A DNA stretch of 64,000 nt from a virus, in IMG/VR virus record IMGVR_UViG_3300044695_006284, positions 1-64,000 of that record; one strand, written 5' to 3'. Within the stretch, counting starts at the first letter, position 1. The number at the start of each line of letters is the position of its first letter. Shown here piece after piece: positions 56,301 through 64,000 of this stretch. The notes beneath the pieces are model-generated. The model saw only the letters and a program-made list of their open reading frames with translations, was not told the DNA's origin and made no database searches. The position numbers and the translations under genes were made by a program.

Positions 56301-59300
56301 GCCTTGTAGGAGTAGTTGCAACAGCAGCATTTGGTATATTTAAAATGTATCAAAACTATAAGGATGCTCAGCAAGATGCAACAATGGGTCTTTCTATGAC
56401 CGCAAGAGCAGCAGAAGAAGCTGGAGTAAAATATTTTAACCTTAAAGAAACCATGCAGGGTTATATTGATAAACAAAAGGTTGCTGCAGCAGCAGCAAAG
56501 TCTTCAGAATTTAATTCAATCGGAATGCCTGGTCTCCCTAGATCCATAGAAGATTTAAAGAAGGCTAAGGAAGAGGGCAAGGCTCTAAAGGATTTAATAG
56601 AATCATTAAATAGAGCAGATGGAAAGCAAGAAGCTCAAAGAATAATTAATAATCAAAAGGCGCAAATGGTTGCAGCTGGAATGAGCATTGAAGAAGCAAA
56701 TAAAAAGATTTATGGAGCTTTAGCAAATAGCAACAAGGCTTCCCAATCCTACCAGCTATTAGCAGACGTACAATTTGGATCAATTGTAGATAAAGCTTCC
56801 GCAGCATCATTTGCAGTAGGAAACTTGGTAAGTGTATTAAATAGCACAGACGCTTCAAGTACCCTTGTCGGAAGCGGATTCGAAGGACTAATAAATACAT
56901 TTGATGAAGCAACAAAGAGCCTTGTTGGAACAAAAGATGCACTTGGAAATGCTATAGATGATTATGAAGCTTATAAGTTGGTTATGTCTAGTGCGGAAGA
57001 ACAATTCCCTGGATTTAATGAAGAAATAGGTTCAGATGCGTATGATAAGTTAAAAGAATCTCAATCCCTATTAGCTGGAATTTCAAACGAGGCAGACAGC
57101 ATAAAGAGTATATTAGCTAAATGGAAACTGTTTACTTCTGGAATAAATCTAGATTTAAAAAACATAGACTCCACACTTGCAATAAAGTTAGCTGGTTTTA
57201 GTGAAGCAATTGCTACAGGAATTTCTGACTTAACGGCTGCTGCAGATAATTCAACTACATATGGTGCAACAGGCGCAGCATTAAAAAAGATGCAGGGAAT
57301 AATTTCTGCAAATTCTGCAGCATCTCAAAGAGCTGCTGCAGCCGAACAAAGATCTTCTCAAGAACAGCTAAAAATTATTTCTAAAAAAATTAAGCTAATC
57401 GAGGATGAAAAAAATGCAAAGCTTGATTCCTTAAGAGCAACTCAAGATGCATCAAATTATGCATTAGAGTTGCAAAAGCTTCAGATTCAATACGCAGATG
57501 CTGTTTCTCGTGGAGACATGGCTGCGGCAAATCAAGCAAAACTTGACATAGATCAGCTAACAATGAATAGACAATCAGACCTTGCTCAAAAAGCAATTGA
57601 AGATGCGGCAAAAAAAGCAAAGGAACCTTTAGAAAAACAAGCACAAGCAATTCAAGATAAGTCTGATAAAAAACAAATAGCTATGGCTAACAACCAGGAT
57701 AATGCCGCACTTGCAGGTGAAATAACTGCAGCAATTCAAAAATTACAGACAACATATAATGATCTTACATCCAGAGCAATTACCGCAACATTCCTTCCAG
57801 AAAAACAAAGAGTAGCTGAAGAAGCACAAATTCAATCAGAGCTGATAGCTTTTCTAAAAGAAATGCAAAAAGCTGGTACTGGATCCACCTTGCTTGCCAA
57901 AACAGTAAGAGAGTCTTTCCCAGGTTACTTTGATAAAGATGGAAAGCCTTTATCACCTGGCACAACAACTGGTGGATCTCCAACAGGATTTGATAGCAAG
58001 GGCAAGCCAATATTCCCAAAGATTACAATACCAAACTTAGACTCACTAGCTCAGTTTGCTAAAGACCTTAAGTCTGTAGTTACATTAGCCGAAGACATCA
58101 CTGGTGGAATGAATATAAAAGAGCTTGCAAAATCTATTGCTACAAGTCTTCACTACTATAAAACAAGAGAAAATAATATCCCAGGTTCAGGAACTGCAAC
58201 TTCAATTAAGGCCGCAAACATTGTTGCAAAGGATGGAAATGCAGCAGCGAACCAAGCAATGAGAATGACAGACTCTCAAACAAAAAAGTTTACTTTACCA
58301 AGTGATCCTACTAGAAAATATTCAGTATTTACATATAATTCAAAAACGTATGCTGTAGATCCAATTAGCGGCACAGTCTACAATTTTGATTCAAGCTTAG
58401 ACATACTAGGGGCTCCCGTTAAAGATAGAAAAAAGATGGCCACTGGAGGATCAGTTAAACATTTTAATCCAGGTGGAAATGTAAGCGGTCCAGGAACTTC
58501 AACATCTGACTCAATTCCTGCAATGCTTTCTGACGGTGAGTGGGTAATTAAAGCAGATTCAGTTAAGAAAGCTGAAAAAGAATTTGGGCCTTCATTCTTT
58601 AGTGATTTAAATGCTGGCAGATTTGCAAATGGCGGCAAGGTAAGCAAGATGGGCACAGCAGACTCAATGATTAAAGCAGCAGAGTCCATGATAGGGTATC
58701 AGGAAGGAAGAGGCAACGATACTATATTTGGAAAGTTTGCACAAAAAGCTTATGATCTGCAAACCAGATATATCGCATGGTGCGGTGCTTTTATAAACTG
58801 GGCAGCAAAAAAATCTGGAGTAGATTTAGCAAGTATGATTTGGACTCCTGGAGGAGCTCAATCATTTATGAAGAGCGGCAAGTGGACAACTATGAATCCA
58901 CGTCGGGGAGATTTAGCCTTTATGGATTTCCCAGGAGACGGCGTAAATAGAATTTCTCACGTTGGTCTTGTAAGCAATGTTTTAGGAAAGAATTCAGTTT
59001 CAACTATAGAAGGAAATACATCAGGATCTGGAAGCCAAAGAAGCGGCGGAGCCGTGCTTAGAAAAGTAAGACAATACAATTTAAAGAATGCTCCAGTTGT
59101 AGGATTTGGAAGACCTTCATATAAGCCAGTAGATAACATTAAATATGGATACGGCACACAAGAATACTACAGCGCAGATGATGCTAAATCAGATTATGAA
59201 AATGAAAGATACACAGTAAATAGAGGAGACACATTATCTAGTATTGCTTCAAAGTACGGAATTACTGTTAACAAATTAATGGAAATGAATCCTCAGCTAA

Positions 59301-61711
59301 AGGATCCAAAGTATATGGGTGGGTCAAGAATTTTTGCAGGTACAAAGGTAAGCATAAAGAAGTTTGCAGAAGGTGGAAAAGTCGTAAACTCATTAACTAA
59401 TTCTGGAAATTGGATTAGTGGGCCTATAACAGTACCAAGACAAAAGAAGCCAGGGGTTCCATATTCAAGATCTGGAAAACCAATAGGAAACCCTTTTGGT
59501 CAATATTGGGGAGAGCTTTCTAGATTTATTGGCCCACGTAGCCCAGGAATGGATATTTGGGGCGGAACAGAAATACCAGGGCTTAAGTTTACTGGAAAGG
59601 TTCCACAGCATTCAGACTACATGCATCAGATGCTTGAGCAGCCACGTAAGCCGTTTGCAAGCCCAGGAATGGGTATAGATAGAGATCCAATGCGATATGC
59701 AGGCTCTGGCGCCTCTATGGGCGGCATTGGCAATGGAGCATACGGACTTGGCCCATTAATGTTCCATGCTGGCGGTCCAGTAGGGCACACTCATTCAAGC
59801 GCACCTCATGACCTAGGTATGAGATCGTTTGGTTTAAGCAGAAAGCAAACCGAAGCTGAGAAGATGAGACTTCAGCTTACTCCACTTAAGTCTGAAAACC
59901 AAAAACAAAAAGCAAGAAAGAACAAAAATCTTTCATATTATGAATCTAAAATAGATGATCCTATAAATAACTACTCAGAGGGATTTGGTAAAGTATTCAC
60001 TCGTTCCCCATTCGGACTTCTTGCGCCACTTACATCATTAGCTTCAGATCTTTTGGGTGTTTACTTTCAAGGTAAAACTCCAACATTTGCAAAAGATGGA
60101 ATTGGAAAAGCTTTAAATCCAACATCTTATGAATCAGATGTTTCTAGCTTGATGAAAGCTATGATTCATCCTTTCGGAGAAATTGCAAAGGGAAGCGCAA
60201 CTAAAGGTGATTGGGCTAATGCAGGATTAAATTTTGTTCCAGGAGTGGGTGCTCTAAAAGGAGTTAATACACTTCGTGCACGTTCTGCAGCATATAATTT
60301 AATAAATAAAGCAACTCTAGATTTACCAACAGAAGCTAGAGTTAGCCTTATTCCAAACGCTACACTTAGAAGTAATTTTGTGGCTCTTAAAAAAGCAGAT
60401 AAAGTTGACACACCAGAGTTTGCAAAAGCAAGATATGAACTTGCGCTATCTGATGCAATAAGAGCAGCAAGGAGAAATAATTTTACTTCACTACCAGATT
60501 TAAAAAATACCACTGCCGCTAATCTTATTGAAGAAAATAAGAATTTGCCAAAAATTATAGAAGAGTCTATTAAGGTAAACGGAAAAGATTATATTTTTAG
60601 GTTTGAAAAAGCAGATATTTTACCTACTGATGCAAAATACATAGACAAATTTATTGAAGGTTTAAAAGAAGGAAGAGTAACTTCAGAAGGCTTTGGCGCA
60701 GGTGGAATGCACCAAGCAGAGATTCTAGATCCTGTTACTAAAAAACAAATGTCCTGGATAAACTATGATCCAGTTACTGGACACATTAGCTATCGTGGAA
60801 CACATCCAGAATATAGATGGCTTCATCTTTCAGAAGCTTTATACAATAAAGCAGTTTCAATTACTAGAATAAAACATTCACCTACTTTAACTGACATGGG
60901 AAGGCCATCAGCTCTTCGTATCGGTGGGTTTATGGCAGATGATCCTTACTATGGTGCAACTTCAATTACTGGCATAAAGAGCTATCTAGATACACTAATG
61001 AAACTTAAAAAGTCTAAGAAAGCAAAGCCATCAACTGGAGAGCCAAGGAAAGGTATCGGATCTTGGGAAAATAATCATATAACTGAAACCGTATCCTCTG
61101 CACCAGCAACTCCTCGCTACCCCATTGACGAATTTAATGATCGAAACAGCATAATTGGCTGGCAGTTTGATAGAACTGCTGACCTTGATTCAGCTCTAAG
61201 TGCAGCACTTCGCCCAGAAACTATACGGTGGTTTGGAAGCACATACCGTACATCAGCAAACTTCCCATATGGTCCAGGCGGATATATAGAGCCAGCAGCT
61301 TTACCAGAGCTACAAAGAATTATTGAAGCAGAAAAACTTGCTAGACAGTCGGAGGCTAGCCGTGGCAGTTGGGGTATCATCCGCGGCGACGGATGGGCAA
61401 ATGGCGGGCTTGTACAAAACTTCTCAAATTCTTCATTAAAAAATCTAGGTTTACCAATGTTTGAAAATGGAATCAATATGGTTCCTGCAAATATGTTGGC
61501 AATGCTTCATAAAGATGAAGCTGTTATTCCAGCTAACATGAATCCATTTAATCCAAATGCTACGGCGGCAGCATCAGGATCAGTATATAATATTAATGTA
61601 GAATTAAATGGAACAAACGTGACAGCAAAAGATGTTGCACTAGAAATACGTAATGAAATGAGATTAAAAGAAATGGCAGCTGGAGTAAATAGAATGGTAG
61701 GCAAGCAATGA
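50375..61711 (+). CDS. Giant tape-measure protein with embedded CHAP, LysM and other domains
   Basis: 3778 residues from a GTG overlapping the upstream stop. Residues about 185-530 are a TP901-type tape-measure core (VGGLAAT-like helices, LMTGVLANFF). Several GG-V/I linkers such as FNIGGEV, FNKGGMI and LNAGGPV divide the rest. Residues about 2760-2880 form a CHAP-type amidase/endopeptidase (WCGAFINWA with catalytic Cys near 2801, ISHVGLV with His near 2862). Residues about 2945-2992 form a LysM domain (YTVNRGDTLSSIASKYG). About 3440-3530 looks GNAT-like (YRGTHPEYRWLHLSEALYNK). About 1405-1620 (VFVKG ... LLLNNKDLSRANVYG) recalls an atypical kinase fold, low certainty. It sets tail length and probably cuts the wall during DNA entry. 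Confidence 0.9.
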   Translation: MADEQIVTSIVAKADLSSLVSEVHRASSSLQQLQRELLASNRAISASTKLANNLFRDTLTGSGQFSSHFVNLNSDVDKFGKNLDSGRLKLKNYFQTFREHATTQKGMIRELAKEQVMLQNSVLQPLGRNAQGLMQYNVMIPRGLDAVKNSAQLARMELQIMNRALSEGAGSLINWGKNTQWAGRQLTVGLTVPLTMFGAAAGKAFREADQELVRLTKVYGGLAATSAADLKAIREEVVQTAKSLSQTMGASFKDTIALGADIAATGKMGNELLGSIEETTRLAILGEVDRQDAMKATLSIQTAFKQNTQQLTESINFLNAVENQTSTTLNDLVEAIPKAGPVIQQLGGSIEDLALYMTAMREGGINASEGANALKSGLASLINPTKQTVGIMSDFGIDVMGMVAKNTGDTTGMLLDLQKALNTLDPLSKARALEQMFGKFQFARMSALLNNLGKEGSQTLQVMDLMKASTSDLAGIAERELGMITESASGKYRRAMESLKAQLADVGDEFLGVATKLINAASKILEFFTNLPSPIKKALTFMAGFTALVGPLIMLTGVLANFFGYITKGIVQLRSFFMKANGWKMLTPEIIAAQKAAEMVENAFYSDAAAAQVLHNALQKLVLDYQNLQAASMKNAVPVNAGVSTVAGNTIVAPAHGRRVVDPDDPYVGDPNTRAMSHIRPRDPNNPATLFGGVPGAIPVNRGISRTPQIYMHDRLPNVEGLTSVKGISTGIVAPEAAKFHALMATLGMQTEQEIAALKKTIAMGGTVSRELLDTFDDILPITQRFADSAATQSALIVQQMRNAEITVDQAKARILALNAQIEADMGSAVSMYAAGRGRTIDLTRAPMMDQPVVDANGQFTLRDLYKKKTNAAVMEEFGRVRGVRTFGAPYSIQTTRMPKFNIGGEVESFGPNKTVVSGPSSVNYDDRLGSVPLGGYVLNQQAAMDPANAPLVAMAPSTYLNDGGNITAALTPREVVFGPQIQRMPELYAAVDAANSGYSFGGQIMRGTYGYGRDSVLSIWAKLVNSKDYPTVIKAATVASDAAILSQLTGMDIKDATKRVSSDYDEAIEYAKKAANQNGTRKTDEFVKARTAQLIRLSKEFPGANLILDEYSSKNKYNQKAKASRMKAISPETYAGTMKAVINDLIKDGVLTQRQANKVFGILGDATDFYDPISKSHTITAKRTASIFNAGELQDLLVEGGMSKAEAAKFADVTGVRSNNFVGQSTGLAKSFNSMGNWLQRRTDGTFIDEVSPFQDEAKSNFISGIKKLKDKLGIKGPATMEEIIRQLTLQRIKSASGFNSKMITTVAGRLRHISFAKPALGPLAGSFNKGGMIPGGSISRGRSNYGNIAPALRLLAPDKQLKILAKARELSSRGSLGKFADMPVTEYGHQISASTGMSYPVPGVSGLYKVGNKKVFVKGVPNELTAVHEPIGTQITRDLFGIHSPVQTARTVANPVDPSKKTKLLALESDYDPRFANTNVPWDEDTILRQLANSLLLNNKDLSRANVYGNFNPDVGQAGVLPKASGNTRLATADEMNSMEKQALINLLAVKGGARKDFARDTAPIIAKMSPKKYGRRMKKILEDARPKLVKIINGLPEDLRPPYQAMLKRLDDGIEVDWSQYHAVHANPKYLNAGGPVGGGPIRRGRYAYGPKKDGSRRPGNPAKAAAWDAKQREQRERDLAAERSRAASHQIQGQQALTTGLGREAARTGTTSFYNPGSLIFPQIGAQIRASLSYMSNSVIKGSVRLNLELLAAANKTANVYNRASSIVTTFANKAQASISSIANSVTNFGASKINAIVRAQNAFAANNYPVGQAPAQGFFGPGMIGRYKDLGDGIQSRKVGVLGARRTEYLVDGVTMSAKQARQAGVSIPQRANGMSVGAQMGIGMAGSMGGMALMGKEKVNIFGKETSGMNAGMMLMGATSILPMLPYVKALTALKSGASSAKAAIMGVTGAGAKAAQVVAQIARFAKAFSLVGVVATAAFGIFKMYQNYKDAQQDATMGLSMTARAAEEAGVKYFNLKETMQGYIDKQKVAAAAAKSSEFNSIGMPGLPRSIEDLKKAKEEGKALKDLIESLNRADGKQEAQRIINNQKAQMVAAGMSIEEANKKIYGALANSNKASQSYQLLADVQFGSIVDKASAASFAVGNLVSVLNSTDASSTLVGSGFEGLINTFDEATKSLVGTKDALGNAIDDYEAYKLVMSSAEEQFPGFNEEIGSDAYDKLKESQSLLAGISNEADSIKSILAKWKLFTSGINLDLKNIDSTLAIKLAGFSEAIATGISDLTAAADNSTTYGATGAALKKMQGIISANSAASQRAAAAEQRSSQEQLKIISKKIKLIEDEKNAKLDSLRATQDASNYALELQKLQIQYADAVSRGDMAAANQAKLDIDQLTMNRQSDLAQKAIEDAAKKAKEPLEKQAQAIQDKSDKKQIAMANNQDNAALAGEITAAIQKLQTTYNDLTSRAITATFLPEKQRVAEEAQIQSELIAFLKEMQKAGTGSTLLAKTVRESFPGYFDKDGKPLSPGTTTGGSPTGFDSKGKPIFPKITIPNLDSLAQFAKDLKSVVTLAEDITGGMNIKELAKSIATSLHYYKTRENNIPGSGTATSIKAANIVAKDGNAAANQAMRMTDSQTKKFTLPSDPTRKYSVFTYNSKTYAVDPISGTVYNFDSSLDILGAPVKDRKKMATGGSVKHFNPGGNVSGPGTSTSDSIPAMLSDGEWVIKADSVKKAEKEFGPSFFSDLNAGRFANGGKVSKMGTADSMIKAAESMIGYQEGRGNDTIFGKFAQKAYDLQTRYIAWCGAFINWAAKKSGVDLASMIWTPGGAQSFMKSGKWTTMNPRRGDLAFMDFPGDGVNRISHVGLVSNVLGKNSVSTIEGNTSGSGSQRSGGAVLRKVRQYNLKNAPVVGFGRPSYKPVDNIKYGYGTQEYYSADDAKSDYENERYTVNRGDTLSSIASKYGITVNKLMEMNPQLKDPKYMGGSRIFAGTKVSIKKFAEGGKVVNSLTNSGNWISGPITVPRQKKPGVPYSRSGKPIGNPFGQYWGELSRFIGPRSPGMDIWGGTEIPGLKFTGKVPQHSDYMHQMLEQPRKPFASPGMGIDRDPMRYAGSGASMGGIGNGAYGLGPLMFHAGGPVGHTHSSAPHDLGMRSFGLSRKQTEAEKMRLQLTPLKSENQKQKARKNKNLSYYESKIDDPINNYSEGFGKVFTRSPFGLLAPLTSLASDLLGVYFQGKTPTFAKDGIGKALNPTSYESDVSSLMKAMIHPFGEIAKGSATKGDWANAGLNFVPGVGALKGVNTLRARSAAYNLINKATLDLPTEARVSLIPNATLRSNFVALKKADKVDTPEFAKARYELALSDAIRAARRNNFTSLPDLKNTTAANLIEENKNLPKIIEESIKVNGKDYIFRFEKADILPTDAKYIDKFIEGLKEGRVTSEGFGAGGMHQAEILDPVTKKQMSWINYDPVTGHISYRGTHPEYRWLHLSEALYNKAVSITRIKHSPTLTDMGRPSALRIGGFMADDPYYGATSITGIKSYLDTLMKLKKSKKAKPSTGEPRKGIGSWENNHITETVSSAPATPRYPIDEFNDRNSIIGWQFDRTADLDSALSAALRPETIRWFGSTYRTSANFPYGPGGYIEPAALPELQRIIEAEKLARQSEASRGSWGIIRGDGWANGGLVQNFSNSSLKNLGLPMFENGINMVPANMLAMLHKDEAVIPANMNPFNPNATAAASGSVYNINVELNGTNVTAKDVALEIRNEMRLKEMAAGVNRMVGKQ

Positions 61712-62295
61712 GTTTTCAAAATCTAAGCAAGGGTTCAATTTTATATATAGAAGCTCTAGATCCATTTGCGATTAATACAGCAACAAATCAATTTAATTAT
61801 AAGGGGGCCAATGTTTCTGCTCCTGGTAATACATATACGGAATCAGCTGCAAATACAAATGGATTAGCATTTGCAAATGCAGGATCATTAGCATTTAGAA
61901 GACTAACAGAGCACAATAGAGATCCTCTTTCAATAAATACAGAAAGACGTGAGTCTAGCCAAAGAATGGCAAATGGAACACTTAGAAAATATTTTATTGC
62001 AGACAAGCTAAATCTTAGTGTTTCTTGGGAAATGGTTCCTTCATTTAGAAATGAAACAGTTGATGGTGCATGGGGAGCAGAAGATATAAAAAATTTTTAT
62101 GAAAGCTCGGCAGGACGAGGAACGTTTAGAGTTAAAATTAACCCAACAGTTTTTTCTCCTTCTTTAGTTGAAGGCACAGCCGCACTTTCAGACGATTATA
62201 CTTACACCATGTCTTTTACATCGTGTGATTTTGCTGTTATCAAAAGAGGCATCCAGCCGTTTTGGAGCGTTAATATATCTTTGGAGCAAGTATGA
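61708..62295 (+). CDS. Distal tail-like minor tail protein
   Basis: 195 residues, beta-rich, directly after the tape measure (4-bp overlap), the position of the distal tail (Dit) protein. It contains KYFIADKLNLSVSWEMVPSF and YTYTMSFTSCDFAVIKRG. No named domain certain. Confidence 0.65.
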   Translation: MSFQNLSKGSILYIEALDPFAINTATNQFNYKGANVSAPGNTYTESAANTNGLAFANAGSLAFRRLTEHNRDPLSINTERRESSQRMANGTLRKYFIADKLNLSVSWEMVPSFRNETVDGAWGAEDIKNFYESSAGRGTFRVKINPTVFSPSLVEGTAALSDDYTYTMSFTSCDFAVIKRGIQPFWSVNISLEQV

Positions 62296-64000
62296 TATCG
62301 GCAAACGCCACAACAACTAATTTACTTAAAAAGGGTTACTCGATAACAACTTCAGCAGGAGCAACAATTGAGTATAACCTAAACTCAATGGTAGAGTATA
62401 TATCTGCTACATCCGATGCAATGGAAAATCCACACCCTGTTGCCTTCCAAAAATTATTTCCAATAGATACTATTTATAAACCATTTAGGCCACTGTCTCC
62501 AGGAATTAAGTACTTAGTTCATACAACTGGAAATACAGATACACCAAACCAATCCTTTGAAGATCCTAGAGGATATTCTATGGGAACAAAACCAAGACTA
62601 TACTATCCTGGACCAGATATGGTTTATAAGTATTGGCTTGCACCTAAAAATAAAAATATTAATATTTCATTAGAATATTTTTCTAATCAGGAAAAAACTA
62701 CACCCAAGCTAATACCAGCAAACAAAATAATTGCAAGATTTGAAACAAGTCACGACACTCCAACTTCATGGACAATAACCGCAGTTAAGCAAGATAATAC
62801 AACCATATCTGATACTGGAACCACACTTGTTAACGGAGAAGCATCAATATACTACAATGGTACTACATGGTCAACAACAGAACCTAGTACTTATACAACA
62901 ACTCAATATTTTAAAAAGATATCTTTATCTGCAATAAATTCAAATACTGGAAAGTTTATAGGGGTAATCGAGTTTAGTCCTAGATGGGTACTTCCACTTG
63001 ATTCAGATGTAGTTTCATTTTTAATTAACAAAGAAACAACATCAGACGATTCCTCTATTGTTCCAGTAGGAATAATAACTGCAAACTATTTAAGCTTATC
63101 TATAAATAAACCTCATTCTGAATCTGGGAAATTAATTGTTGAGTATGACAGATCATCCTCTACAATTGATAATACTAAAATTTATTTAGTTAAAAATTCA
63201 GTTATTAAGCCATATGTATTTATCGGAGACGGATCATCTTCTGAAAAAATTGTTCAAGGATTTTTTTATGTAAGTTCATGGTCACTATCAGAATTTGGAG
63301 AAGCTGCAATAGACGCTACAGATGCAGCAAAAATATTGCAGGATACAATGTGTCCTCAGATATTGGTTGAAGATTCTCCAGTAACCTCAATAATTAAAAG
63401 AGTGTTAGATTCTGTTGGATTTTCTACATATAAGATTAATATAAAAGAAATTAATAATCAAGATAGATCAATACCCACACTATCATACTGGTGGACAGAT
63501 GGGGACAAAACAGTTTGGGAAGTTCTTCAAGAGCTCTGTAGAGATATACAAATGAACGCTGTTGTTAATGAAAATAATATTTTAAACTTTTACAGCAGAG
63601 AGTTCATGTATGATAAAACAAAAGATGCAGTGTGGACATTTACTAGCGAAGATATAAAAAATGGTGCAGATTTAGTATACGCACCCAATATACAATCTTT
63701 AACAACAAAAGAGCTTTTTTCTGCAAATCAGGTTAGGGTTAGGTACTCCACAGCATTTGAGTCTTTAAATAGCGAATCTTCCTCACCGCTTTGGAAGTCT
63801 GAAACTTCATTTTTAGGAGCTGGAGCATTAGCAAAACCAATAACACTTTCCAGTACAGACTTCGAGCTTAATCCAAATACTGTAAATACGGCAAGAGTTG
63901 ATAGAATTATGGATCAATTTAACGGATATGTTTTAATTAATGGAGAGGTTATCGAATACGATGGTGTGTGGTATGAGTATCTTCCAAAAGAGGCGGACCC
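62292..64000 (+). CDS. Minor tail / baseplate hub-like protein (partial)
   Basis: Starts at the ATG at 62292 inside the previous stop and runs off the window after about 569 codons without a stop. A Thr/Asn-rich N-terminal half is followed by a segment (IIKRVLDSVGFSTYKI, TVWEVLQELCRDIQMNAVVN, about 370-430) with the pattern of phage tail hub (gp27-like) domains. By position it follows the Dit-like protein, as a tail-associated hub or lysin does. Confidence 0.75.
   Translation, partial: MISANATTTNLLKKGYSITTSAGATIEYNLNSMVEYISATSDAMENPHPVAFQKLFPIDTIYKPFRPLSPGIKYLVHTTGNTDTPNQSFEDPRGYSMGTKPRLYYPGPDMVYKYWLAPKNKNINISLEYFSNQEKTTPKLIPANKIIARFETSHDTPTSWTITAVKQDNTTISDTGTTLVNGEASIYYNGTTWSTTEPSTYTTTQYFKKISLSAINSNTGKFIGVIEFSPRWVLPLDSDVVSFLINKETTSDDSSIVPVGIITANYLSLSINKPHSESGKLIVEYDRSSSTIDNTKIYLVKNSVIKPYVFIGDGSSSEKIVQGFFYVSSWSLSEFGEAAIDATDAAKILQDTMCPQILVEDSPVTSIIKRVLDSVGFSTYKINIKEINNQDRSIPTLSYWWTDGDKTVWEVLQELCRDIQMNAVVNENNILNFYSREFMYDKTKDAVWTFTSEDIKNGADLVYAPNIQSLTTKELFSANQVRVRYSTAFESLNSESSSPLWKSETSFLGAGALAKPITLSSTDFELNPNTVNTARVDRIMDQFNGYVLINGEVIEYDGVWYEYLPKEAD

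Noticed and set aside
1-64000. CRISPR array
   Set aside because: The repeats seen are coding tandem repeats or dispersed intergenic elements; none shows the regular repeat-spacer alternation.

Overview
The window is a large piece of a tailed double-stranded DNA phage genome (siphovirus type) and very probably infects an AT-rich actinobacterium. Evidence for the phage: portal, prohead protease, major capsid, head-tail connector genes, major tail protein, a frameshifted tail assembly chaperone and an 11.3 kb tape-measure gene, in canonical order on the + strand. Evidence for an actinobacterial host (inference): a small protein matching the Lsr2 DNA-binding half, a DUF7455-like zinc protein, CRP/GlxR-type operators (TGTGA-N6-TCACA), a perfect GTTTCACGTGAAAC parS core and several apparently leaderless starts. 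No terminase, DNA polymerase, integrase or CRISPR array is visible, so the window is only part of the genome.

Layout. 1-1577 (+): short hypothetical genes, several Cys-rich or membrane-bound. 1578-2051: convergent intergenic gap. 2052-13787 (-): about 40 tiny early-type genes in about a dozen short operons, plus a DUF932 protein, an Api92-like protein, an Lsr2-like protein and tRNA-Asp. Nearly every operon here has its own promoter of one unusual family, a TGTCAG box 11 bp upstream of a TATAAT-like -10. Most of these promoters also carry a CRP-like operator at helically phased distances, and four of the intergenic regions carry a pair of DnaA boxes. 14050-16147 (+): small genes, tRNA-Ile(UAU), a parS site, a sulfotransferase and the first 2OG-Fe(II) oxygenase. 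16243-17554 (-): four small genes and an exported lysozyme-like enzyme. 17773-20013 (+): class II ribonucleotide reductase and a holin-like protein.

20086-41106 (+) is an adsorption and appendage block: at least nine fibre or repeat proteins, two of which end in Hint (hedgehog/intein-like) domains placed after proline-rich repeats. Interleaved are a GNAT acetyltransferase, a DUF6065-like protein and a run of paralogous 2OG-Fe(II) dioxygenases (six with intact Fe ligands here, one upstream at 15560, and one decayed copy). 41169-64000 (+) is the head-tail morphogenesis operon, ending in a partial baseplate-hub-like gene.

How it may work together (inference). The minus-strand genes form an early regulon that reads host physiology through CRP-like and DnaA sites, with a phage-specific promoter box. 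The plus strand encodes virion parts. The oxygenases, sulfotransferase and acetyltransferase sit inside the fibre block, and the proline-rich, Hint-terminated fibres are their obvious candidate substrates. The two most notable features are this composite CRP/DnaA/TGTCAG regulatory array and the oxygenase plus Hint-fibre cluster.
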